Below the pieces are notes generated by a model. It was not told where the DNA came from. It was given only the letters and a program-made list of their open reading frames with translations, and did no database searches. Positions 1-10,500 of a stretch of DNA of 64,000 nucleotides are shown here, one piece after another. Every line of letters starts with the position of its first letter. Positions within the stretch are counted from its first letter, which is position 1. Position numbers and translations under genes: made by a program. The DNA comes from Gamsiella multidivaricata (lineage: Eukaryota > Mortierellomycota > Mortierellomycetes > Mortierellales > Mortierellaceae): the NCBI RefSeq assembly GCF_025024155.1, contig NW_026251714.1, forward strand, positions 496,001 to 560,000. The letters are read 5' to 3'.

Positions 1-905
1 ATTCCTGCAGCCTCCGTCGACAGCAATACACATGTGTGGTTAACCTTGAAATCGTTCATGCGCCTGACCTTTAGCTCATCCGACATCATCGGATAGTAGA
101 CGGCGACCCTGTTCGCGTCCATGAACCTTCTGAGGCGCCTAGAAGCAGCCTCAGCGTCATTAATCGATTGAAAATAAACAATCGTCTTGACCCCATCCTT
201 CAGAAAACGGAGATCCCCAAAGGTCGTCTCCTTGAAACGCTGAAACGCGACGTTATACTTGACGTTGGTCCTGCCATTGCCAATGTTGACGACCTCAATG
301 TTCTTGAAATACAGCGTGCTGATGACTGCCGAAAGAAGGGCGGGCGGTAAAGTGGCCGAGATCGCAAGAAAATATGTTGTCCGGGCGATCTTGGAACGCA
401 ATTGTCGGAGAAGTCCATATTGCTTCCTGAATTCTAGGCCCCAAGCCCCAACACAGTGGGCTTCATCCACAACGACTGCTCGCAACCGCTTTCTCCATTC
501 GGGTTGAATCCAAAGACCTACGGGACTCTGAAGCGCAATCTCGGGAGACATAAAAACAGCCCGGAAGACCCCCTTCACCAGGTCGTCGAAAGGGATCTTC
601 ATCCCACCCTTGAGATTAATGCTGGATATTCCTGCGTCCTTGAGTTTTTGGTGTTACTCGTCTCCCAGGGTCCCGAGTGGAGTAATGACCACTATCGCAT
701 CGTCGGGCCAAAGTATCAGAGGAAGTAGACCAACGTCTTGCCCCCACCCCGTACCAGCAATAAGGACGCAATCTTCGCGCTTGCCGATCTTGTCCACTAC
801 CCTAAGCTGCGCTGGCTTTGGATCATATCCAAAAACCTCCTGGCAATGTTGGACTGTGTTGTCAGGGAGGGAGCAAAGGGCTACAGTATTGGTATCGCTG
901 TTCAT
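1..905 (-). pseudogene. RecQ-like DEAH helicase, decayed, 3' end beyond window
   Basis: Reading the minus strand from 905 gives a superfamily-2 helicase of RecQ type: a Q-motif-like start (FGYDPKPAQ), a Walker A region near 735-755, motif II (VVVDEAHC, about 456-470), motif III (ISATLPP) and a motif-V-like LLSTEAAG close to base 20. Such proteins unwind DNA using ATP. Three lesions are visible. One extra G in the Walker A region shifts the frame, so AGTGWGKT reads AGTGWGQD. A missing base about 20 nt later restores the frame. An in-frame TAA lies at 654-656. The same frame is open on both sides of the stop and keeps family motifs, so decay looks recent. RecQ-like helicases are also the type found near telomeres in several fungi, but nothing here proves that location. 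The C-terminal part lies outside the window. Confidence 0.8.
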
Positions 906-1315
906 GGCTGACCGAAATAAAGAGGGTGTTTATAAAAGTTGAAGAGGTGACGGTACAGGCATGGGATGACGGACAACGGATGGATGAGAGTAAGAGACGG
1001 GTAAGCAAGGATCGGCGCAAGAGATGAGTTGATGAGGCAATGATAAGAGAGGAAGTGACGCGTGGAGACAGCATGCTCAGGCAAGAGATGAGTGATGCAT
1101 GGAGACAGCATGCTCAGGCGCGCGTAGCGTTCAGGCGCATTTTTTTTATTTTTTACTTGCGCGTGTCCAACCTCACCCAACTGCACAAAGACTCGTTCTG
1201 CAGCCAATTTTCGACGCGATTTTTTGTCTCAAGGGAAAATGCCGCTTTACAGGAGAGGATCGAGTTTGGTCCCAGCCTGGATCCGTAACAAGACAGAAAA
1301 ATGTCAACATCATCA
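906..1315. other. Intergenic, with a 37-bp tandem duplication
   Basis: No gene is supported here. A 20-base block starting TGGAGACAGCATGC occurs at 1063-1082 and again at 1100-1119, giving two tandem copies of a 37-bp unit. A T-rich run follows near 1140-1155. The region holds the upstream side of the helicase pseudogene and the 3' flank of the GNAT gene. Confidence 0.6.
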
Positions 1316-1831
1316 CTAAGGAATCCAGATTAACTCCTGCTTCCCTGGATCCTCGCTCGCTTCAAATCCAAGGCCCGAAAAGAAATGCTCAGGCGAGTCC
1401 TCCGGATGAACGGTTGCGAACGGTTTCGTGAGAACTCTGATCCCCTTGAACCCTTTTCGATCCCGCATTTCCTGTTGGAGTAACAATATGGCCTTGGTCC
1501 CGAAGCCGAGCCCTTGACATGACTTCGCTATCATGAAGCTGAGCAGTAGAAACATAGAATGGTTGCTGTCGCCCACGGACTGGTCCTGGCCCTGGTCCTT
1601 GGGCTCCTGTTGGAGTCGAATGTATCCAATAGGGGTGCCATCGGCCAAGATGGCGCGGACGATCGATTGGGGGATATGGAATTGATGCTCGCAGAGGGAT
1701 TCTAGGTTTGACGGGGCTAGGCCAAGTTGGTCCTGGTTGACGACGAGACGGGTGACGGCAGCCCAGTTATCGAGGGTGATGTCCTGAAGGGTGATGGAGG
1801 ATTGTCGAGAAGGAAGCTTCAATCGGTCCAT
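1316..1831 (-). CDS. GNAT-family N-acetyltransferase (spermidine-acetyltransferase-like)
   Basis: 171-aa single-exon protein. The N-terminal strand ITLQDITLDNWAAVTRLVV matches the usual opening of SpeG/BltD-like GNAT enzymes (resembling 'I-T-L-R-x-I-T-x-D-N-W'). The acetyl-CoA loop is QGLGFGTKAI in the second half, preceded by LLLSFMIA, and the C-terminal FFSGLGFE is the typical F-x-x-G-F-x-x end of the fold. Family members transfer an acetyl group from acetyl-CoA to an amine, often a polyamine; the substrate cannot be read from sequence. The frame is open upstream to a Met at 1969, but the family-like N-terminus begins just after the Met at 1831, so I chose that start. It is divergent from the palmitoyltransferase gene, with 256 bp between starts. 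Confidence 0.75.
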   Translation of the reverse strand: MDRLKLPSRQSSITLQDITLDNWAAVTRLVVNQDQLGLAPSNLESLCEHQFHIPQSIVRAILADGTPIGYIRLQQEPKDQGQDQSVGDSNHSMFLLLSFMIAKSCQGLGFGTKAILLLQQEMRDRKGFKGIRVLTKPFATVHPEDSPEHFFSGLGFEASEDPGKQELIWIP

Positions 1832-2087
1832 GGGATGATCTTTGAAGGGATGAACAGCATGCAGCCTCAAGAATTGGGGGAGGAAAGGGGCTGTGGCAAA
1901 GCCCAAAAAAGCAAAAGTGTGCTGTCTTCTTTTGACCTCTTTGTCTCCAACTCCCATACGGCCGACCAATTCATCTTTCCTTCAACAACCCCTACGGAAG
2001 CATCAGGCCAGGAGGGAAACCAGAATCCAATCCGCATTCACCAGAACAAAAACCCCCCTCCCTCCTCCCCGGCGGAACTAGACAACC

Positions 2088-3897
2088 ATGTCCAACTCGA
2101 TTGAATTCACACCCCTGGCGACCTCCGATCCCCTGGACCACGAGTCCAGCGAGCCTCTCACCACAGCCAGACCAAGCCCACGCCCGAAACTGAACACTCT
2201 CTCCGCCCAGGTCGAACGGATCACAGATGCGGCAATATCAGGACTGGGCCCCGTCCTCCTCACGGTCGCATTCCTCCTCCTATCAACGACCATCTTCTGC
2301 TTCTTCACCGTATTCTTGCCATTTCATTATACCTGGAAGGAGGACGGGGGCCTGATTGGGAATCTACCCTATATCGGCCATCTGACATGGTCATCCTATC
2401 TGGTCTGGGGCATCCTCGCGAACTATTACTTCGCAGTTCGGACACCCCCCGGTGGAGTCCTCGATGGCGTCTCGAGCACCGTAGGTCTTGCAGTTGGGCT
2501 TCTCACTGGGCCCTGTGAGTGTATAGTAAATAGAAAAAACGGTATTCAACTGGTTTCTATTTTGTTTTTCTTTTGCGTTCAATTGCGCTAGGGTGACGCA
2601 CTGTTCCAAGATGTCCTTCAGGAGATGGAGAGTAAGTTGAGTGTGTTGCGATAGTACTCCATGAATGCACACCTTCATTCCTCCGCCTTTTTTGGATTGA
2701 CCTAAAAGTTGTTTTCTTTCTCGATAGCCTACACCGAGGTTCCACCGATGTGCAAAAGATGTATGGACCGATTCAGCAAATGAAGGATATCAAATGGACA
2801 GAACAACGAAAAGAGAGAGAGATAGAGGAACGACCAGTGGACGGCGCATACGGAACGGAATCTCACCATTACGACCATTTCCCCCCTTTTTTTTATCTCA
2901 CTCGGACAAACTAGGTCATCTCCCAAAGCCAGAGCGGACACATCACTGCAGTGTATGCAAGCGCTGCGTGTTGAAATACGATCATGTAAGAAAACCTCTT
3001 CCCTCCAAATGGAACGTTTGGACAAATCAACTTTTTTTTTTTTTTTTTTTAATGAAACGTCTTCCTAAATTGTTCTCTTTTACGAATGTAAAACTATGTG
3101 TTATCGGATCGACCATGATATAGCACTGTCCATGGATCCATAATTGCGTCGGACATTTCAACCACCGGTTCTTTTTAATGTTCTTGACCTATCTGTCGAT
3201 CGCCTGTCTGTACTTTGTCTTCATGGGCGCAAGACCGTTCCTGTCAGCGGCGGATACGGAAAGCGGTGTAGGTCATCGTTTGATTACTGAAGGAAAAAAA
3301 TGTTATTGTTTCATCAATCGCTACTCGCTTTGTTCAGTCATGATTGGATGGTCTGATCCTCGTCTTTTTTTTTTTTTTTACATCTTCTAGAACGAATGGC
3401 CATATTGGCTTGATCGATCTATTGTTGCTTTCTCAGAAGTCTTGGCCGTCGCTATTGGGGTCGCTGTCGGCGGGATGGCATGTTGGCATTGGTACCTGGT
3501 AAGTCACATTCCTCTCTCTCTTTTTTTTTTTCTCAAAAGAACACAGCTGCTCTACCCTCTATATATTATCGCCCCTATTATGTTTATACAACCTCTCTCT
3601 CACACACTACCTACTACTGCTTAGACTCTCACGGCCCAGACGACACTCGAACAGTACAACAACACATACATCAAAAAGATCTGCAAGAAGCGCGGCGAAA
3701 AGTTTACGAACATGTACGACTTTGGGATCATCGGCAATTTCTTCGACCTCTTCAACATCGGCCCGCGTGGACACTACCCATGGTACACAGCCCTGCTCCC
3801 GCTCCGGATCCCGCCCATCGGCAACGGCAAGCGGTTCGAGAGGAGCGGCCGTGGATATGTCCTCGACTTTGGGGAGGACGACGAGGATATGGTGTGA
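2088..3897 (+). CDS. DHHC palmitoyltransferase, copy 1 (7 exons)
   Basis: Membrane enzyme that attaches palmitate to cysteines of target proteins. Exons by splice signals and by comparison with copy 2: 2088-2480, 2592-2631, 2728-2760, 2915-2985, 3124-3267, 3391-3498, 3625-3897, total 1062 nt, 353 aa. Hydrophobic segments occur in exon 1 ([20 protein letters not shown] and [13 protein letters not shown]), exon 5 and exon 6, fitting four membrane spans. The cysteine-rich domain reads PPMCKRC, then [14 protein letters not shown], then YDHHCPW. The DHHC motif itself is split by the intron after GAT CAT. The TTxE motif is TTLE in exon 7. The first intron starts at GTAGGT (2481), not at the nearby GTGAGT (2515), because only the former keeps phase and matches copy 2. 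Its 3' end is 95 bp from an inverted repeat that bounds the NACHT block. Confidence 0.9.
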
Positions 3898-3991
3898 AAA
3901 GGAACGAGAGGAAAGCTAGAGCTGGAACAGAGAGGAGGATATATTGTAAATACTAATGCCAATTGAATCGTATTATCAGATGTATACATGG

Positions 3992-4048
3992 TAGAGTCCG
4001 CGACACAAAACAAAGGACCAGCGATAGTCCAGTCGAAATTGGTTTTTA
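3992..4048 (+). repeat. Left terminal inverted repeat of the NACHT block
   Basis: 57-bp sequence starting TA-GAGTCCGCGACACAAAACAA. Its reverse complement occurs at 13580-13636 with 3 mismatches in 57. Each repeat has TA at its outer end, as expected for the target duplication of Tc1/mariner/IS630 elements. A shorter copy in the same orientation lies at 5851-5878. It lies 95 bp after the stop codon of DHHC copy 1. Confidence 0.8.
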
Positions 4049-4442
4049 TAAATTGTTTTACTAGAGGATATTACAAAAAGAACACAGAAGCAGAAGCGAC
4101 AGAAGGCAGAATAATCTTTTTTCATTAATAAAATGATCTGTATACTATCATGTTGCCAGCATCTTTCTGAAGAGGGCTTGCTCATGGACATTGCGGCTCT
4201 GACAGGGAGTCTCGTTTCTCTTGCGAAATCGGTCCGAATACCCCCATACAGTCCAACTCGGAGACCGAGGCAATTCCAATTGTCGTATCGACGGAACCTC
4301 CACTTCTACGTCCTGCCTGAAGACTGAGACCAGTAGTACATATCACTAGGCATCAACGAAAGAAATAAATGACTGAGTAGATGATTCACAAGGCACGCGA
4401 AAAAAAAAAAAAAAAAAAGACAGGACAGATGTAGACCAATCG

Positions 4443-4522
4443 ACTCTATTCCCTTCTACGCTACAGACATGAACGCATCCATGAGTGCAGGTTTTTACAA
4501 TTTGATATGTGAAGGGAATAGG
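4443..4522. repeat. Hairpin-like unit 1
   Basis: An 11-bp inverted repeat, CTATTCCCTTC at 4443-4453 and GAAGGGAATAG at 4512-4522, encloses a core of about 58 nt that is repeated at 4688-4755 with different arms. Confidence 0.5.
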
Positions 4523-4687
4523 ACGACGGTGCAAATAGGTTACTGGCATCATCCCCCCCAGACTGAGCCGCCGCGCACAGCAGTTCACATCAAAAGAGGC
4601 GGTCAGCTCCGCCACTTCCAGCGAATGAGACCTAAACGTTCTCTACCAGAATGTGCAGCTACACAGGGCGTGAATTCGAGATACAAC

Positions 4688-4755
4688 CAGTTACGCAACA
4701 GACACGAAAACATTCGCGAGTGCAGGTTTTTACAATTTGATATGTGCTGGCTGCA
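4688..4755. repeat. Hairpin-like unit 2
   Basis: Repeats the core of unit 1: TACGCAACAGACACGAA, then GAGTGCAGGTTTTTACAATT, then TGATATGTG. The arms differ and pair more weakly (CCAG with CTGG). No identity to a known RNA family is recognised. Confidence 0.4.
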
Positions 4756-5850
4756 CCCCCACCACCTCTTAACAACAAGATGACGCCCTTTGGGTCCAAC
4801 CCGCAGATACAGATCCCTCCAAGTGTCCCCTGTATTCTGTCAAAAGTCCTGTGCACGATTGTACATTGAATTCAACATTACCTTTCTTCCGGTGGAGCGA
4901 GCGATTTGAGCGGGCACTCGCTTGAGTGAGCCAAAAAAAATTATCACTCGCTCAAATCATATGATCTGTCTGCACCTGGCATCGCAATCTGGATGTCGTT
5001 TCCTCCACTACTGAACTCGTCTGCTGAGAAGTGTGCGTCAGGATTCATGCTGTTGAAGGTAAAGCGAATGACGAATGGAGTTGAACCAGGAAGCGATTTT
5101 TTTGTTTTTTAACTTTATTATCGACGTGTGTAAGCGTATATTTTAAATCACATAACTCTAGGCAGCACTCTGTTGTGAGCGACTGAGCGAGCGATCTCGA
5201 AAAAAAATTCGTCGCTCACGTTAATTTATTAGAGGGTCGTGTTTATGTTCCATGGCAGCATGGCACAATAGTTTAAGTAAAGGTGCCCCGATTCAAGCCC
5301 AATCGAGCCCATTCTTTTTCAGTCAATAGCAGATATCGACATGCATGTCTCCAGCTAGTTTCAATGGTTTCTAGCAAAATTCGGTATCCGTAGGTAATGT
5401 TAGATGTAAAAAGACGCGTCAAAGAACTTGTGTAGACACCACTTCTCCAAATTGATCCGCAAACTTTTGTAAGAGGGATAAAGCACAATAGACACTTGAT
5501 CAAACCTCAGAGAACTTCCTTATCATATGCAATTTTCAATGCTTAATCCAATGAGTATCAACGCGCTACGGTGTACATAGTGAAAAAAGCGACCTTTGCA
5601 AGAGATTACGGCAAAGGACTCAGGAATCGCTTCATGGATTTCGACAAAACGGTTTGGATATTGGTGATAAAAATCCAGGAATATGCATAAAGGAATTTGC
5701 CGGGACCATAGACTAGTATCTCAATATGACCATCATTAAGCTGACTTTTGGCGCCAAAAAGTGACCAAGTACTTAATTTAAAAAGACTCTAATACTTTGA
5801 AAATCAATTACTCCATGGATTCTTCACCAGATGTCTCCATCTTTCAGTGA

Positions 5851-5878
5851 TAAAGTCCGCGACACAAAACAAAGGACT
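5851..5878 (+). repeat. Internal copy of the inverted-repeat end
   Basis: 28 bp starting TAAAGTCCGCGACACAAAAC, with one mismatch to the first 28 bases of the outer repeats. It faces right and sits about 120 bp beyond the stop codon of the transposase remnant, where the 3' end of a Tc1-like element is expected. This links the repeat family to that transposase. Confidence 0.65.
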
Positions 5879-5999
5879 GTATTACACTCTAAGTTTCAGC
5901 TTAGCCCAAAGCTGACTATATCCGCTTTAGATAGAATTTATGATACATTCTTTGCTCCATGTTGCTGTACTCTTAGCATCTCTCAGTAGTGTCCTTCCA

Positions 6000-6326
6000 T
6001 TAAGACAGGAATGCTTCTTCGGCGATTTTTGAGAATATGCGATTCATCTTACAGTGGACAAAAAGCATCGTTTCCTCGCCACTATAATCGGTAGCTTGCT
6101 CCTGTTCCCCTACACCCCAGATCCTCTCTATGGGCTGAAGTTTGCAATGGTGGGGAGGTATTTTAAGGATCCGGTGGCCAAGCTTCTCCGCAATAGCGTA
6201 CGTGTTGCAGGCCGGCTGTTCGTTCCTTGTCATCTCCTGGATCATTGCGTAGAGTTGGGCCTTTGTCGGATTGTCCACTAAGCTCGCTATGTCGTGCTCT
6301 TCCAACCACTGTCTCATCACATCCCC
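6000..6326 (-). pseudogene. Tc1/mariner (IS630-like) transposase, C-terminal remnant
   Basis: About 108 codons match the C-terminal third of DDE transposases of the Tc1/mariner/IS630 group. A helical stretch with NPTKAQLYAMIQEM is followed by GHRILKIPPHHC and KLQPIERIW; the E of PIERIW is the expected third catalytic acidic residue. The first two catalytic aspartates and the DNA-binding domain are missing. Upstream of about 6326-6400 the sequence becomes the 5' module of the NACHT locus, so the element is truncated there. The reading frame continues to 6467, but that extension does not look like transposase. It lies next to the inverted-repeat copy at 5851-5878. Confidence 0.7.
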
Positions 6327-6399
6327 TCCGAGCTTGTTTGTTGGGCGGCTTGTTACTGAAACGAACATGATGCGACGCACCGCCCATTTGTATATCGCA

Positions 6400-7361
6400 G
6401 CTCTGGTGATTAAGGTTGTTCGAATTGATCTGCCTCGGTGCTGTTGTTTACCTTCTCTTCTTCGCATCCGAGAGCCCCATTACACGTTACACGAGGGCGA
6501 GGGAGTAATCTGACAACAAGCATGGCTCTGTTTGGCGAGTGCTGCAACGATGGATGTGTGTCTTTGCACTCTTTTCCCCTCTTCTCCCACTTTCCCACTT
6601 TCTTACTTTCTCACTTTCTCACCTTCCCACTTTCCTTTCTTCCCATTCACCCTCCCCCAATCCATCAGGAACTGTCTCGTATCTCTCTCAACTTTTCACG
6701 CTCTTCTGTCTGTCTCAAGTACGTCTCTACTCGATCTCAATAAGCACGGCCCAGCGGCGACTCATTGGTAACAAAGACACAGTTTATCTTGCAAACCCCC
6801 ACCCCTGAATGTGCCTGAACAACCACAGTCGAGTCAAGAGTGCTAACGCTACAATGGCCGAGATCAGGAGGACAGCCATTCATGTACAATGGATAACAAT
6901 CTTTTCTTCTATGATCACAGGAATCTCTGCTAGAGATGACGAGGGAAGCGAATATCACTCCACTCGACCGTCTTATTCGTGTGCAGACCGTCTTGAACAA
7001 AGGATTGGAGTAGAGAACATTGCACAAGGACAGACCATCTCTTCAGCTGGTGAAAGGACTCGAGAAACAAATTCCTGTTGAGGTGAGGCAGTGTTTCTTG
7101 TCACTCGATAGCAGCCTATGGGCATGTTTTAAGGTTATTAATCTTTTCTGCTGCACGATGGGCAATTGAGTTGGTATCGCTGCTAGGACGCACGAAGAGG
7201 ACAGATCGTCAGGACTACCTCTGCTTCCAACTAAAGGAAATAAGAGTCAAGTAAACACTTCCAAGGTGAGGCCCCATCACTTGGCAGATTAGCCACATAT
7301 GATATTGCTCATGCAGCTGCTATGGATATTAATGTTTTGATTTACAATAGCTCATTCTGCT
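6400..7361 (+). repeat. 5' module of the NACHT locus, also at 53366-54235
   Basis: Non-coding or poorly coding sequence found again in inverted orientation at 53366-54235. It contains a long CT-rich stretch (about 6545-6720) ending in a shared block that begins ATCTCAATAAGCAC, typical of promoter and 5'-leader sequence in this window. Short open frames occur on both strands in both copies, but no known domain is seen and substitutions between copies do not clearly favour one frame. Homology with the second copy stops at 7361, about 165 bp before the NACHT start codon. Confidence 0.75.
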
Positions 7362-7527
7362 CCTAGCCCACTGCGACATATTGGTCCCCCATTGCGTTAC
7401 TGAAGTGTCTGTCAAGTATAAGTATGTATGCTGGCTACTCGCACAGGTATATTAATCGAATACAAGATCACTAATATCGCCGCCATCTGCACCATGATAA
7501 CAGGAGAAACTCCCTCAGAGAAGCAAC

Positions 7528-10500
7528 ATGTTTGACAGACCTTTATCGTCACTGCGAAAGGCTCTCTCGCCACAAAAGGAACTGGAGCTCGCCAACTTCT
7601 ACATAGAGAATGCGCGTAAAACAAAGGACGAGGAATTTGCTTTAATGTTGTGTGACGATGCGGAGGCTGCGTTATTACGGATGAAAAGAGCTGCGAAAAA
7701 GACTCTTACAACCCCTCTGTCCGTCAAGGATCAAGCCCTGCGTGATGGATTCGCCAGTGCCTGTTTCGAGCATGGCAAACTATTGGAAAACTTAGAATAT
7801 AGCGAAATAGCGCAGGTCAGCTACAGGAGAGCAGAAAAGTGTGGGTAAGTGACAGGTGCCTGCTCTCTACTTGTGCGCATTAGCCGTCTATATCGTACGT
7901 CGTACCTAACACATCTCTCACTTTGTTGACTGTCCGCTGGCTTCAACAGCCATATGCGTCCTACAAAAGCTCCAGATTCTGTAATTTTCTCTGCTGCCGA
8001 CAGCGCCTGCCGCGACATGGCACGGATCCCTAAGAACATCTTTCCCAATGACAAGCGTCAACCCACCGTCAAGATCGCGTTACCAGAGGCAGATGGGCGA
8101 CTCAACGATACTTCACAGCTCGCCTACTGCCTTGGCCTTCTGCAAGCGACGCCGTTACCCGAAGAGGTGTTTGAACCAGCTGAAGGAGATTGGGTGGAAT
8201 CCACAGAGAACAATGAAGAGGAGAAGGAAAGACTCAGGACACTGGCGACAGATGTAATCCGAGCATTCACTCGCGATGAGCTCAAGGATGCCAAAGCCGT
8301 CGCAGAAGTCGTATGCCTGGGCCCAGTTCTCGAAAAGAATGATTTTAAACGTTTGCTCATGCTCTTTGTCAATGGCGTTGACAAGTCCAGCCTGCTGAAT
8401 GTGGAGTCCCTTGAAGGACTGGCACAGTTGGTCCAAAGTGCTCCCGAAGGCTACCTCGATTCAAATGACCTAGCTACGATCCTGCACAACCTCAACACCC
8501 GCCTACATAACACTCACAATCAGTCTTTAGATCACATCTGCCGTCTCACTCTCGCGGCGTCCAAAGTCCTGGATGCCATGGTCGATACCAATGTCTCAGG
8601 CGTGAAGTGGGAAGAGCTGCACAAGTCACTCTCTGGCTATTTGGATGGGCTGAAAGGCAGCAGTGACCCTTACTTGGTGTACCAGGCTGCCTACGCCTTC
8701 CAAGCACTGCAGCGCGTCCCAGACAACGAATCACCATGGCAAGCAACGATGCGGCGCACTGGAATTGTGTTGAAGGGCGTCTCAGGGATGGTTAGTGCCG
8801 TAAAAGGTCTGGACGTCGACGGCTTCATCACAGGACTCGGGAATCTTCAGGAGGGACTGGGAGAGGTGATCCAGGCAGCGAATACCGGTTATGAAAGAGT
8901 GATCGCACTGGTCGAGGGCGGCCAAGGACTGTTGGAATCTCTCAAGGACGGTTTCAGCTTCAGCCGGAAACGTGCCTGGTATACAGCACTGCGCGGGACA
9001 GACACACTGCTTCGGGACGGTCAACTTGCCAAGTTCAAGACCCTGGTCTGTGAAGCACCTTGCCGGCGTGATCTAGCCTTTCAACTAGGAGTATGCCAGC
9101 AACTGGGAAACCTTGCTGCCAATCCACTGTGGGATATCAAGTCTCGCCAAGGGGCTGTTGCGTTTCTGAGTGAGATGTACCGGAACGATGCGGAGTGGGG
9201 TCGGCAAGCCCTCGTCAAGCAGTGGATCCTTCACATCCTTATGCAGTTGGCTTCGACATTTGATTCAGCTATGCCATGTATGTATGATGAACGGATATGT
9301 GAGAGGCTGTCGGCTTATTATGAAGTATGAAGTTCACCACCAAGCAGGTACTAATAGCTGTATTGTATTCTATTGTGATCTGCGCGATATATGGTGTAGA
9401 TGTCGAATCATTGTTGCAGGAGCTGGAGTCCAATGGCGATGAGACGAAAAGGATTCTTTATCAGGAATGCCGAAAGGGAGATCGAAGCTTACATCCGCTG
9501 CAGGTCGCCTTGCCAACTGTTGCGTCTCGATCATTGCTTGATCTTGTCCAGAACAAACTTGATGTTGAAGCCGACCTGAGACGACTGAGAAAACAACGAT
9601 TGAAGGAACGAGGCGAAGTCGTGTACATCCCCCCTCAAGCCAAGGCTAACCTGCAAGCGTCCGATGACAACCTGTTCGACTTGACAAAAAAAGTTGAAGG
9701 CTTCCTGAGCAGTGACCATGCTAAGGTGATGCTCCTGCTAGGTAATTCAGGTGGAGGCAAGTCGACCTTTAACCGGCGGCTCGAGTGCGACTTGTGGGAT
9801 GTCTATAAGAAAAAAGACGGCAGGATCCCGCTCTTTATCAGCTTGCCTGCAATCGACAAGCCAGAACAGGATCTGATCGCCAAACATCTACGCAAGGCAG
9901 AGTTTACCGATCCCCAGATCCGAGAGCTGAAAGACCAACGCAAATTCATCCTGATTTGTGACGGATATGATGAGAGCCAGCAGACACACAACCTGTACAC
10001 GAACAACCGACTAAATCAAGCGGGAGAATGGATTGCTCAGATGGTCATTAGCTGTCGCAGCGAGTACATTGGCCTCGATTATCGGGATCGGTTCCAGCCA
10101 GCAGATGACAATCACCAAGCAGAGCCAGCATTTCAAGAGGCGGTCATTGCGCCATTCTCTATGGATCAAATTCAAGATTACATAGGGAAATATGTGTCCG
10201 CGACCAGACCGCTCTGGCAGGTGACGGACTACTTGGAGGCTCTTAATCTGATTCCCAGCCTGCAAGACCTGGTCAAGAACCCCTTTATGTTGTCACTGTC
10301 CATGGAGGTATTGCCGCGCATGATGGATCCAGAACAGAAGCTCTCGACCGTTCGGATCACGAGAGTCGCGTTGTATGACCAGTTTGTGGAGCAATGGCTG
10401 GAGCGAGGCAAGAAACGGCTCGTTGAGAAGAAGGACTTGATTTATCAAGAGAAGAAGGTGTTCGAGAGCTTGTCTGACGATGGTTTTGCGCAGAACGGAA

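Larger units (their letters stand above)
4049..5850. other. Non-coding part of the inserted block, with hairpin-like repeats
   Basis: No gene supported. Two related units at about 4443-4522 and 4688-4755 share a near-identical core ending GAGTGCAGGTTTTTACAATT, while their flanking arms differ (see separate features). Two clusters of GAGCGAGCG-type words at 4894-4956 and 5179-5219 contain local inverted repeats around A-rich loops. Short A and T tracts are frequent. The region lies between the left inverted repeat and an internal copy of the repeat. Confidence 0.5.

Noticed and set aside
4894..5220. A small inverted-repeat element (MITE) delimited by GAGCGAGCG words
   Set aside because: The two ends do not align as true inverted repeats and no target duplication is visible.
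6737..7081. Short open frames on both strands, conserved at 53552-53980
   Set aside because: Both strands stay open and differ to a similar degree between copies. No family is recognised, so they are treated as part of a repeat module and not as genes.
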